From Scalesia atractyloides (lineage: Eukaryota; Streptophyta; Magnoliopsida; Asterales; Asteraceae), in NCBI GenBank assembly GCA_947069175.1, contig CAMTDV010000028.1, positions 69,610,157 to 69,674,156 of the forward strand: 64,000 nt of DNA. Reading direction: 5' to 3'. Shown piece by piece: positions 34,352-45,979 of this stretch. The notes under the pieces were generated by a model, which saw only the letters and a list, made by a program, of their open reading frames with translations, did no database searches and was not told the DNA's origin. The first letter of the stretch is position 1. Each line of letters opens with the position of its first letter. The translations under genes were made by a program, and so were the position numbers.

Positions 34352-35736
34352 TGTCACACCCCGACCCCAAGCGGAATAAAAGTCGGGGCATGCTTGGGTT
34401 ACCACCAAAGCTCATGATATTTACTAATAAGTTTCATATTTATTAAATTCAAATTTACTTCAAATATCCAGCACAAATACCATACAAACACAAACATTAA
34501 ACAAACGATTGTTCCAAACTAAATAAATTATTTTTCTAAGGCCATCCTATGTGTTTCTTTCCTCCACTTGTTCACCTGTATCATGCGTAAAACAGAAAGT
34601 TTGGGTCAAAAAAAGTTGGCGAGTGAACCTTAATAAAACATTTAAGTAATTTATATTGTTGTTTAAATAAAATTGTGCATGAATCATATGTGAACAGATG
34701 TATATATATAACCAATCACAAACCACACTGAATGAACACATGACATGATGTATGATGTAATTGAGATCAAGGCTCAATCAAACGGGGCCAATCTAATGAG
34801 GCACCTGATGCTCAACCCGTATCCCACGAGGAACTGATGGGCCTAATGAAATGATTGCACTGAAATGATGAAATTAACCACATAACAACTATACACATTT
34901 GATCATGAAATGATATTAGCACAAGTTTAAATAAAAAGAAATTGTACGACACATGATACACCCCAAAACATGATTAAAACGGGGAATTTGTAGAGATTCA
35001 CTCACATTGGGTGCGTATTCTTGAGTGGTAATGAAAGGGCACGAGTTGTGGGTTTAACCGGCGAAGGAGTACTAACTCGTGTTGAAGAACACTTTAGGAA
35101 CTCAGGATAGGAGGCTTCCAAAAGTTGGAAACAAGCTCCAAGAAGGATAGAAAGAAGAACTTCACACTTTGCTTTGAAGTGTTTTGAAGTGTGTGAAAAA
35201 AATGGAAGAATCATGGGGTATTTATAGTATTTTAGGATTAAGGGGTGATGACAAGTGTCCTCAAGTGTGGATTAGTGTCCTAACATGTGTCAACACCATA
35301 TTAAGTGTGGCAAAGTGAGTGCTAGGTTCAAAAATTGGAGATAGGTGGCAAACTTGGTGAAGAAGCAAAATATTTATTATTATTTGACATTTTTGGCCCT
35401 TGGACTTGTATTTTCACTTGTTTGCCATTTTAACCTCCTTTAACCTAATATTTAGGTTATATAAAGGTTTTAAGACATGTGTAACTTGGATAGCCCGAAA
35501 ATGTCGTGGATGTCGGTTCGTTCGGTTGTATGGTTACGCGTTTTGCAAAATAAGTAAAAAAAATTAATATTTATGTTAATTCATTAAGGTTATTTCCATT
35601 ATTATTTTTTATATAAGAAATATTTTAATACCTTAAGCAATATTAAAGAAGAAAATAACCGAACGCCATAAAGTTCATTATACTTGATTGATAGTTTGGG
35701 GCGGGTTTTCGAAACCCGATTTACACAAATGTTACA
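34352..35736 (-). repeat. Element B 5' LTR
   Basis: Starts TGTCACACCCCGACCCC and ends AATGTTACA, followed by the TTCAA duplication. The minus-strand TATA box is at 35221-35227. Confidence 0.94.
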
Positions 35737-35741
35737 TTCAA

Positions 35742-35938
35742 CAGGTGTTTTCTTCTTCTCATCTTTAAATCGCATTTAAATGCGATTTTCAGTAAGTTCC
35801 GTAGCTAATCCATGGCAGCTTCTGAGTGTTGCGGGAGAAGTGCTTAAAACCGAATCTTAAATTTTTGAGGGAAGACCTCGAATATAGTGCTCGATCAAGC
35901 GGTATAACGGAGCGAACAGGTTGGGGACCATCTGGTTC
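35742..35938 (-). pseudogene. Element A gag fragment between the B and C insertions
   Basis: About 200 bp matching element B's gag around 32750-32955 (segments CGATTTTC.GTAAGTTCC and CGAATCTT). It begins at B's duplicated TTCAA and ends at C's duplicated GGTTC (35934-35938). Confidence 0.88.
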
Positions 35939-36661
35939 TGTAGGTCCACCTGCGGATGTCAAACCTATTCCTTGTTCATATAACACACAAACAAGTGCGG
36001 AATCCAAGTGTGCATGCAACCAAAGCAAAGTAAAGAACACGGAGTAACCAAAGATTCACTATCTTGATTAATGATTGAGAACAAGTACAAACATATACAC
36101 ACAATGCTCGTATGACTCAAACTAACTTGCTGTGTTCTTGTGTCTTCGTCTTCAGAGATATCCAACTGAAAGGATAACAATCTCTCTGGTCCAACTAACT
36201 CTCACACGCGAGTCAACCAGCCTCTCTTTTAACTGAGAGGTACATGTCTGGTTATATAGTATCGTCTAGATTCCGTACGAAACACGAATCCATACATATG
36301 GAACACACTATTTCACACGAGACACATCTCCAGAATTTGGTACGAGTCACTGTTTCATACGAAATGCTTGTGTTTCGTACGAAATTTCTTGATTCGTACG
36401 AAACCTGTGTTTCCTACGAAATATCTGACTCACACAGAATTCTTCTTCTCGGAGAATGTATGTAGACTTGACGTACACAAGACTTATCAGTTTGCACACA
36501 TGCAACTGATTAACACAGACAAGCTAAGATGTCATACTAGATCAAGATAGAAGGATTCTCGATCTATTCGACATGACCAAACCTATACAGACACTTGAAC
36601 AAAGACCGTACAATTAGAACTGTAATTAAGAACAAGCGACAGGCACAAAACTGTATCAACA
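35939..36661 (-). repeat. Element C 3' LTR
   Basis: It begins TGTAGGTCC and ends TGTATCAACA on the plus strand, so the LTR is TGTTGATACAG...CTACA. The minus-strand TATA box (CTATATAA) is at 36252-36259. CpG palindromes lie at 36270-36430, just upstream of it. A purine tract AAGGGGGAGTT abuts at 36662. Confidence 0.93.
36270..36430 (-). promoter_or_regulatory. CGTACG palindrome cluster in the element C promoter
   Basis: CCGTACGAAAC, TTTCGTACGAAA and ATTCGTACGAAAC are clear copies, with decayed ones (TTTCATACGAAA, TTTCCTACGAAA). They lie directly upstream of the TATA box in element orientation. The same cluster is at 46314-46462 in the other LTR. Confidence 0.8.
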
Positions 36662-38377
36662 AACTCCCCCTTGGTTGTTGTTTGGTCTTCGGTCTTTGGT
36701 CTTCATATGTTGGTCTTCATATTGAATGGTTTGGAGTATCAACAAATCCTGAAGATCTGCTATCCATCGATAGATATGCTATCCAATGATTAGAGCATCA
36801 GGTCTTCGAACTTCTAAGAAACTTCAAATCTTTCTTATTTACTCTTCTGACTTGTCAGATTTCTTCGTTGCTGGTCTTTGTTTATGTTCTTTTGTATTAA
36901 TCTGTACTCAATAGACAAATATAATTAGAACACAAATTTCTCAGGGAATACACATGAAAGACTTATCATAATTTCTTCGTATGATTGTATTCCCTGAACG
37001 AGATACACAACTCATATGAATTCCAGCAGCAGATTTGAGAAAAACAAGTGACCAAGTCAATCAAATGACTAGGTTCATTCGTACGAGATACACACACTCA
37101 AACGAATTTCAGATTTTGGATTTCTTTGATGGATTACTTGTTGCAAGATATTACTTTATGAAGTTGCATATCAAACAAATGGTTTTCTGGCGTATCTTGG
37201 TAGAACTCTCGAGTATCAACTTTGGCTAACTTTCAAAAAGTAATTACATAAGCAACTAAGTAAACTAGACTTAAAACAAAATATACAGATAAACTATATA
37301 TCTATTGAATAATCTTTTTCCGAGTTTCAAGGTAAAGGAATCATACCAGCATTTTAATCTTTGTCAAAAACGATATTTGGCTTAAACTTTCAAAATTAAG
37401 CAGATAAGTATTCAACTATGATTATCGGTATTGTTGTCCACGTAAGCTCAGACTTATCAGATGTAATATGATTAGGAGATATGATTAAGGTATGAATTAT
37501 ACTTACTAGCCGGTGTTCAACCACATCATGACACATTCCCGTATCAAGATATGCACGAGAGAAAATCTTACCGGTGAGTATACTGCTTTATCATCTGTTT
37601 TGACGTATATGAAAGATGTGAGATACTCACTTATTTTGATTGAAAACAAGCCCTTTGTGATTTAATCACTTATTGAAGAGGAACTTGATTTTCATATGCA
37701 TGCAGGGCACAGGAGTAAGTCCGTGAACAGGTTAGTACCATCGTACCGACAAAGAGACGAACTTAGCTCCCGCATAAAGCTGTGATATTTTATCACTTAT
37801 TTTGGGGATGTGATATATTTTATCACTTATTTGATGGTTGAATGCAGTATGTACACGTATGTATGGTATCATGGAAGTTCTAGACTTGCGCCACCGTTAT
37901 TTTTCGGCAAAAGATTCAACCTGATACCCAGATGATAAGCCAGCATAAAGACCGTATATCTCAGAACCTCGGCACTCTATCAAACGAAATTTCGGCACCA
38001 AGACCAAATGCCAATGAATGGTTCCCACCTGGCTTCTGTCTGTTAGGTTTATATCAACCTGCACATTTTAGTATGATTAGTGAGCGTAATACATCATTAG
38101 TAAAGCTACTTTTCAATCTTCTTTTTATGGTTTTAACCATTTCTGACAGATTTACCGGTGAATTTCATCATCTTCAACTTATCCAAGAAACTCATTTTTG
38201 ATTTTTCTAATGCTTTTGTATTTTTCTGAATTTTCTCCCCTTAAACGAAGAAGGTAAATAAAAGACATATTTTTGTATTTTCTTAAAATTTACTCCCCCT
38301 AAAATATAAAACTGAAAAATGTTTTTTAGTTTAGATTTTTAGAAAAGCTTATACAAAAATAGTTAGCCATGGTTGAG
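36662..38377 (-). other. Element C 3' spacer with extra purine tracts
   Basis: About 1.7 kb between the pol stop and the 3' LTR. The sense strand has no long frame, so no envelope-like protein is supported. Besides the tract at the LTR, purine tracts AGGGGGAG (minus of 38293-38300) and AAGGGGAGA (about 38233-38242) lie close behind pol. TTCGTACGA-like words recur (about 37079). Confidence 0.7.
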
Positions 38378-40588
38378 TTACTCAGGCTTCACCTTGATTC
38401 CATTGACCAAAAGTAGATAATCAAAACGTGATTTATCGAAGGCTTTGGTAAAAAGGTCGGCACGTTGGTGATCAGTGTGGATTTTAACAACATCGATAAG
38501 TCTCTTTTCATAACAATCTCGTATGAAATGATACTTAATCTCAATGTGTTTTGTTTTGGAATGCTATACAGGATTCCGAGTGATTTGTAAAGCAGCTTCA
38601 TTATCAATAAAAATAGGAGTAGTAAGAAATTCAAAACCGTAGTCGCGCATTTACTGTTGAATCCATAGAACTTGAGAGCAGCAACTAGAAGCTGAATATA
38701 TTCGCCTCACATGTTGATGTAGCTACACAAGTCTGCTTTTTTGCATTGCCACGTGACTAGTCAATTTCCCAAGAACTGACATCCTGCTGTTGTTGACTTT
38801 GCATTGATTTTACTAGCCGCCATGATCAGAATCACTTCAAATAACGAAAGATCCTTTTTACAGCCATCAAGTGAGAAACCTTCGGACTAGACTGATAGCG
38901 TGCCAGAAGGCATGTTGGGTACATTATGTCGGGTCTTGAAGCAGTAAGATACATGAGAGATCCGATCGTTGCACGATAGAGAGATGGTTCTACATGTTCA
39001 CCCATTCCGTCTGGAGTAATCCCATGATTTTGAGCTAATGGAGTTCCCAAGGGCTTTGAGTCGTCCATCTGAAATCGTTTGAGAATATCTCGACGTACTT
39101 GGTTTGATGGATAAATATCCCTTCCTTTGATTGCTGAACCTGCAAACCTAAAAAGAAATCATTTCTCCCATTGCGCTCATCTCAAACTTCTCCTACATAA
39201 CCTGTTCGAATTCTTTGCACATTCGAGTGTTAGTAGACCCAAATATAATATCATCAACATAAACTTGTACGAGCAGCAAGTCCTCGTTCCTTTCCTTGAT
39301 GAAGAGAGTACAGTCGATCAAGCCTCGTCGAAAACCATTCTTCAACAGATAGGTAGACAACGTTTCATACCAAGCCCTCGGAGCTTGATGAAGACCATAT
39401 AACGCCTTGTTGAGAAGCCAAACCTTGTCAGGATGGAGTGAATCTTCAAAACCTGGAGGTTTCTCAACATATACTTCCTCTTCTACCACACCATGAAGAA
39501 ATGCACTCTTCACATCCATCTGATAAACAGTGAACTTCTTGAAGGACGCATAAGCCAAAAAGATTCTTATGGCCTCAAGTCGTGCAACCGGTGCATAAAC
39601 TTCATTGTAATCGGTCCCTTCGACCTGATTAAAACCTTGAACAACCAATCGCGCTTTGTTTCTCACAACAACACCTCGGTCATCCTTCTTGCATTTGTAC
39701 ACCATCGTGTACCAATTTCTTGTAGTTGTCAGGCCTGTCAACCAATTTCCAGACGCCTAACTTCTGAAACTGCTAAAGTTCTTCCTGCAGGGCTTCAACC
39801 CACGAGTCTTCTTTCATTGCCTCCTTCCAAGATTTTGGTTCTACTTGGCACATATAGCAGGCAAAAGACCAATCATTCAGACCACCAGATTCCCTGATTT
39901 CTGAATACAATCCAGCATTCTGGTTGTTTTGAAGCTGATTACGAGTCTTCACACCACTTTGGACATCTCCAATAATAGTCTACTGAGGATGGATATTATG
40001 AATTCGAGTTTCTGGCACATCAGGAACTCGAGAATTTATACCCAAATTGTTGATATTCAGATTAACAGTTAAGTCGAGAGCTGGATTTGATGACGTTGTA
40101 GATGCCTGACCTTCAGTCATTCTTGAGGTTGATATTTGACGTATCATCTGAAATTCCAGGAACCGCACCAGAGGTAGCTTCATTCGCATCATGAAACTCA
40201 TCGTCTTCTGATGAAACATTATAATCCGCAGCGTCTTCGAATTCCTCATTTTGAACAGGATTGTTAACCGAAGTTGACACTTTAGGGTTAACAATAATTG
40301 GTCGAACCAATGATGAGTCCACTGTTGTATCACTTTCCAAAAGCATCTGAGTAGCAGCTGTTGCATCATCAAAAGTTGGCAGATTAAAGGAGTCAAACAG
40401 CCCATCATAGTCAAACATCCAAGGAGCACCCGGAACTCTTGTAGCTTCTGTATATCTCTGAACCTTGACTTCACCCATTCTTCAATCTTCTTCGAAGAAA
40501 AATTCCACACCCTGAAATTTGGAGTAGCATATCCAAGAAAGAAACCTTCGATAGCCTTGGGACCAAACTTTCCATGTGGGTCGATCAT
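38378..40588 (-). pseudogene. Element C reverse transcriptase and RNase H
   Basis: The integrase tail GFFLGYATPNFRVWNF opens the stretch (40588), followed by an acidic, Ser-rich linker. RVT_2 spans 39193-39741: NKARLVVQGFNQVEGTDYNE, MDVKSAFLHG, ALYGLHQAPRAWYETL and the catalytic VYVDDIIFGS near 39235-39265. The conserved IGSLMYLTASRPDI is at 38832-39068. RNase H is more decayed (WQCKKQTCVATST near 38750). The final frame ends KVKPE with the stop at 38378-38380. Shifts near 39190, 39070, 38830 and 38640 make it non-functional as written. Confidence 0.9.
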
Positions 40589-40611
40589 AGTGCATGGAGC
40601 TCCAAAAGGTT

Positions 40612-41710
40612 CTAAGAAGAAACATCCGGTTTCCTTTTATGTAACAACTCAAAGCATGTCTTCCCATGTCTCTTCACCGTCAGAACTCTATTCATCGTGT
40701 AGCACACAGTAGCAACAGCTTCTCCCCAAAATTGAACGGGAAGTTCTGATTCTACTAACATGGTTCTTGCAGTTTCAATAAGAGTTCTATTCTTCCTCTC
40801 AGCGATGCCATTTTGTTGTGCAGTGTACCGAGAACTGTACTCATGTAGAATACCCTTTGAGGAATAGTACTCATCCATAACTTGATTCTTGAATTCAGTG
40901 CCATTGTCGCTTCTGATTCTCCTTACTTTCAGATTGTACAAATTTTCCAACAGAGTCAGGAGATTCTTGAGGATAGTAGGAACTTCACTCTTGTGTGCCA
41001 ACATGTTGACCCATGAGAATCTGGAATAGTCATCAGTAACTACCAGACAATAAGAATCACCAAAGGTTGTCTTGTGTTTCATTGGTCCAAAGAGGTCCAT
41101 ATGAAGACATTCCAGTGGCATATTCACAGTGTTGATCTTCTTCACAGGATGGGATTTTCTCGCTTGCTTTCCCTTTTGGCATGATACACAAACATCTTGA
41201 AGATGAAAATTCTTCACTGGTACACCATTCACTAGATTGTTCTTTACCAAATAGTTCATTTTCCTCAGGTGAATGTGTCCCATACGTCTGTGCCAAGAGA
41301 TTGGTTCCTTCTCGGTGGCTTTAGAGACAAAACATGTGACTTGTGCAGATGTTGCAAAAGCTTGGCTCATATCAAGAATATACAAATCATTAATTCTTGG
41401 AGCTGACAGGAGAATCCATTCCTTGGGGATCTTGAATCCAGGCTTCAGTACATAACATCCGGCATCATCAAAATGTGCCGTGAACTTCTTGTCGCAGATT
41501 TGAGAAACACTAAGAAGATTGTGATCAATTTGCCGCACATAATTGATCTTGTCGAAGCTCACAACACCATTGGAGACCATTCCTTCTCCAGTGATGTATC
41601 CACCTTTGTCACCAGCAAAAGCAACATAACCACCCCTTATGCTTTTCACATCATATAGGAGCCGCAAGTTCGCCCGTCATGTGCCTTGATGCTCCACTGT
41701 CAACAATCCA
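40612..41710 (-). CDS. Element C protease end and intact integrase
   Basis: Protease active site WIVDSGASRHMTG is at about 41680-41710. One frame break follows, then 351 uninterrupted codons (41667-40612). These hold the GAG-pre-integrase zinc site WHRRMGHIH...CVSCQKGK and the integrase core with all three catalytic acids: HMDLFGP, IRSDNGTEF and QQNGIAERKNRT. Integrase joins element cDNA to the chromosome in the nucleus. This is the only large uninterrupted enzyme region in the window, though it depends on a polyprotein that is broken on both sides. Confidence 0.9.
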
Positions 41711-41924
41711 ATGACTGTTTACAGTTCCTCCTGGAACACCCTGCACATTGCACAAACAAGATTAGTTTAGATGGGGACCCAAGCCTTAGTGGTCTTGGGT
41801 CGTCCCTTATCATCGAGAAATGTAATCTCAATTTCTTGATGATTAACAAATTGAGAACCTCCTTTTGAACCATTACCGATCTTATGTTTCCAAGATCCTT
41901 GTTTATTACCAGATTTACTATTAT

Positions 41925-43797
41925 TTACATTTTAACAGCGTCTGGTTTTGTTGACTTTGAAGATCTTTGATCCTGTTCTGAAGAATCTGATTTTAAAGCT
42001 TTCTCAATTGCTTTTACTTGTTTACTTTTTTGTTTCTCTTTTTGATCCTTAATGATTCGTTTATCTTGAGCCGGAGAAACAGATTTACGTTTGCAAGTTG
42101 GTTCAAGGGGATTTTCTCTATACATCTTGATTTGGCTGGATTTTGACAATCCTTTATAATATGGCCAAATTCTCCACATTTGAAACATGTTCTCCTTTCA
42201 ACAAAACTAGGAGATCGTGTTTCTTGGCTTGATGTTGAACTTGTGGATCATGGGGTACTGGGTTCATTTTCATTACATCCATCATGTGTTGGGTGTAATT
42301 GTTTTGACTATTTCTTTTTAAAATCTTAACTTTCTTTACAAAATAACATTAGATTTTCCTAGAAAAGTTTCGACTTTATCGGTACCTTTAGAAATCACAA
42401 ATTTAACAGTTTTGGCCTTTTTCTGGTAATGAGAGCCTTTTGCTTCAACCTTCGGTTGAGAAACTGTAGACTTTTCAACTCGCTTCCATTGTTTTTCTTT
42501 TGAAGTGGATAATGGTTGTGTTTTGGTGGGCTTTTTCTTCTCTAAAGGTTTGGTTTTTGACTTTTCAAACACCTGATCTATAGAGATTGGATTTATGTTT
42601 TTAATTGGAAAATCTTTGTTTGAATAGATTTTCATATCTCCAACCAAGGTGTACAACACATTATCTACTTCTTGTGTAGACACACTTGTCTTCATAGATT
42701 TCTTAGGAACAGTCTCTTGATTCTCAACAGACTGAGTACTAGGAGTAGCAGAAGAATCTACTATTTTCCTCTCATCAAGAGGCTGATCCTGATCATCATT
42801 TCTTGATTCATCATCTGATGTATCATCCTCTTCTTCATCAACGATGAACTTTCTAGCTTGCTTGGTTCTTGAGAGGAATTGTCTAGTTTGAACCCTAACC
42901 CTGCTGCAAATTCCTCAGGGTTCAAAGGTACAGAGGGTTCAAAACGGGCATCTCCTCTTCATCAGGCATTTTGGTATAGTTATGTTTCATTGGGGGTGGA
43001 CACGACTTATACCCTATGCATTGAGCATCTCCCTTTAGTTTTTAAACTTCAACGATATGATCAAGCACATATTGGGAGTTAGAATAACTTTCCAATTTGC
43101 GTTTGATCGAATCATATTAGCATTTGGCGATGGCTAACTCTTTCTTTGTTTCTTCTAGGAGATTAATGTAGTTATTAATTCCTGTCTGTTTATTCAAAAC
43201 TGTTTTTCTCAATTCATAAACACTTTTCTTAAGGGTTTCTATTACAGATTTGAATTCTTTTTCATTTCTAGTTAGCGCCAAATTCGCCTCTTTGCATTTT
43301 GATAATTCAACAACTAAATTCTGATTATGACTGTTGACGGTGTTATATTTTATTTTCAATTCAACACAGTCATTGCAAACAGTAGGAGGGTCAGAATTCA
43401 CTTGTTTTGAAGAACCTTCAACATTTGCCATAAAGGCAGTGTGATGAGGAAAAGTTGTACCATCTGTAGAGAGTGTCTCTGTCTCTTTCACCGCAGCTTC
43501 TGCGTTCCCCGTCATACCTACCTTTTCACTCTTCAACAACTCAGCTTCACTCAGCAGTTTTTCAACCTCAGCATCACTTCCTTTCTTCACATTAGAATCA
43601 GATTCATAACCATCTAAACTTGAACATTCTTCATCAGAACTACCAGCATCCCCAGATGTATCATCATTATTTGGAGTGTTGATGCTGTCATCATGCTTGA
43701 TTTGATCCACGATCTTCGCATAGCATGCAGTTCTACCGTTGTTTTCAGTTCCCAACTGTACTGACCAATCGCATCTTTCATCAGACTGAACTACCAA
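41925..43797 (-). pseudogene. Element C gag-pro spacer: acidic/coiled-coil and second zinc knuckle
   Basis: Two parts. 43117-43797 opens with VVQSDERCDWSVQLG, continues as a Ser/Asp/Glu-rich stretch and then a likely coiled coil (long Leu/Lys/Glu heptads from about 43400 to 43117). Then a Lys/Pro/Thr-rich basic stretch (42336-42695) leads to a CCHC knuckle CFKCGEFGHIIKDC near 42140-42195, which is intact. This long segment between the gag knuckle and protease is typical of large-gag copia elements I recall from Asteraceae. Its function is unknown. Frames shift at about 42700 and 42190. Confidence 0.78.
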
Positions 43798-43866
43798 AGC
43801 TCTATGCGTGTTTGAAGGTCCTGATTGATTGGTGTTGTTAGAGTTGCCAACAGCTACAATTCTATT

Positions 43867-45311
43867 TTAATTGTTATAATGTGCTGTGTTGGATGGTTGA
43901 GACTGATTACGAAAGGGGTTGTGATTTCCTTCCTTGCTGGGTCTTGTGCATTCCCGCTTGAAGTGACCTCTTTCTCCATAGTTGAAGCAAGTAACGGCGG
44001 TTTTGCCAAAGCCGTATTTTGTATCCTTCTTGCTTTCCAAACTGGTTCTACCCGTTCTTTTCATATAATCCTTTGCTCTTCTCATAGCGCTTGCAAAAGC
44101 CCACTTGATGTCCATCAGCTCCGTTTCATCTCGGTCAATTTGTTCATAGTCTTCGTTTGTCAAATTGATGTTCCCTATTTGACCTACAACTAAACCACAA
44201 TACGCACTGACCATGGTATTTAGAAGTTCTGCATGTTCCTGTGCAACTTCTACGTTGATTTTGGAGAGATTTGACGTGTCAAGTTTGACAGTGTTGGGAT
44301 TTGCAGATTGATTGTTGCTTCCATAGAAAGCTTGTTGAGGAGCTTGCTTTGGAGCTTTATGCACTAAATCCCTTGGTTGTGGAAGGAAGGCTTTCGGATC
44401 AAAAGTTTGTCCATAGGCTTGATTACTTGAACCTGTAGATTGACTTGATTGAACGGGTTGGGGTAGGAAAGGGTTCACGTTTGACACAAACGCGGTTTGC
44501 AGCTTTGGTTGCTGGCTTGAGCTTGTACCTGCATTGATACCTCCAAAGTACATTTCAGGGTTTTGTGGAGCAGTGACTCGTTGTGCCTTCCGGAGTTCTT
44601 CTTCATTCTTGTTCTCCAATTTCTACACAAATTCATAAATACTAATTGAGTCCAAAACACCTGTATGTTTTAAAAGATCAATAATTTGACCCCATTTTAG
44701 TGGTAAAGCATCAGCAAACCGCATCACAATTTCTTGTGGTGCTGCTAACAATTTATACGAGTACATTTCATTGAGAAGATGATAAAACCGAGTGGTCGTA
44801 TCATTCAAGGTTTCGTTCTCCATGAACATGAAACCTTTAAACTCTTTCTTGAGCAGATCATGCCGAATCTTCCTGGTAGCAGCGTTACCTTCACCTCTTG
44901 CTTCCAAAGTGTCCCACAATTTTTTTGTCGTAGACAATACACAAACTGATGATAAATGTCTTTATGCAGAGCTTGTGTGAGGATAGCAAATGCCTTTTTC
45001 TCTAGATCGTAAGCTTTCTTGTCACTTTCGACTAGATTGGCCAATGTGGTTGGATTTGATCCAGCTTCTTCAAGTGCTTCATTGTAGGGGGTAGTGAAAC
45101 ACGTCCACAAGTCCGTGTTTTGACCGAGAACATACGTATGAAAACGAATTTTGTATGAAGGATAATCGTTCATGTGATTTAACTTCGGCGGTCGGTTATT
45201 ACTCCCTGTTTCATTTTCGCTCATCAAAGATTTTACCCATAATGTTGCGGAGTTTTGCGAAGACTCCTGATTTGAGCTTGAACAACTCCAATCCCACGGG
45301 TTAGAACTCAT
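43867..45311 (-). pseudogene. Element C gag with altered zinc knuckle
   Basis: Start MSSNPWDWSCSS at 45311. The N-terminal part has KLNHMNDYPSYKIRFHTYV and DLWTCFTTPYNEALEE. The UBN2 capsid region continues in a second frame (TTKKLWDTLEARGEG, then ATRKIRHDLLKKEF). The third frame (43867-44619) is Gln/Ser/Asn-rich and ends at a zinc knuckle that reads CFNYGERGHFKREC, with Tyr in place of the second Cys. Frame breaks are near 44940 and 44625. Gag packages the RNA; the changed knuckle would impair this. Confidence 0.88.
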
Positions 45312-45444
45312 ATATTTTCTTGTTTTATGAAAATTTCAAGGTTTAAAGTTTCAAAATTATAATTACCTTTAAAAAATTCACAGATCTGAAAATATGACAA
45401 ATTCTTAAAATCACAAAGCTTTGAAAAACATGAAAAAACAAACA

Positions 45445-45560
45445 ATAACTGTTTCGTGTGAGACAGCTGTTTCGTGCGAAACAATGATGTTTCGTGCGAA
45501 ACAATGATGTTTCGTGCAAAACAGTTGTTTCGTGCGGGTCAGATGATTCGTGCGAATTAA
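45445..45560 (-). repeat. 20-bp-period GTTTCGTGCGAAAC array in the element C leader
   Basis: GTTTCGTGCGAAAC at 45469 and 45489, GTTTCGTGCAAAAC at 45509 and partial copies at 45451 and 45527, with exact 20-bp spacing and AATGAT between copies. Each unit is a palindrome. It lies between primer site and gag, so it is in the element RNA. Confidence 0.88.
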
Positions 45561-45965
45561 CTCAGTCGCACAAAATGCTTTGTTCAGCGTTTTTCAGAGG
45601 AATCTTTTCAGAAATGGTTTGGTGAGAAATTTCCTTTCTTGTGTAGACCTGCTTTTTCGAAAATACCTGTTGTCTTACCCACTTTTAGTTAAAACACAAA
45701 TTTTTAACAGTCAATAGTCCAAGTCAGAAAATGTCAACCCTACCAAAACTAATCAGATTCAAATTTTTGCAGATTTCTTCTTCAAGGGTGTTTTTCATAA
45801 AAATTTTACCATAAAATTTTATGCATGCAACAGATTTTAACCAAGTTTTAAGTTAGTTAACTATCTAAAACTTATGTTTTCTGCTGGAGATTCAAGAACA
45901 CTTGAAAAATCTTCAAACTAGCTCAGACACAACTAAGCCCGGTTTTGAACAAGGAAAGAGCCAAA

Positions 45966-45977
45966 GCTCTGATACCA
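45966..45977 (-). other. Element C primer-binding site (initiator-Met type)
   Basis: TGGTATCAGAGC on the minus strand, two bases from the 5' LTR end. Confidence 0.92.
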
Positions 45978-45979
45978 CT

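Larger units (their letters stand above)
27457..35736 (-). mobile_element. Element B: Ty3/gypsy (Tekay-like), inserted in element A
   Basis: 8.28 kb with LTRs 27457-28835 and 34352-35736 and a perfect target duplication TTCAA (27452-27456 and 35737-35741). Order right to left: 5' LTR, primer site, leader, gag (start 33514), protease, RT, RNase H, integrase with a chromodomain-like end, purine tract, 3' LTR. Proteins are very close to those of element A, into which it inserted. The LTR keeps A's two ends but has a different middle without tRNA-like modules. Interrupted by one in-frame stop in RT and many single-base shifts. Confidence 0.94.

Noticed and set aside
36662..38377. Envelope-like gene in element C
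   Set aside because: Sireviruses sometimes have one here, but the sense strand has frequent stops in all frames and no membrane segments.
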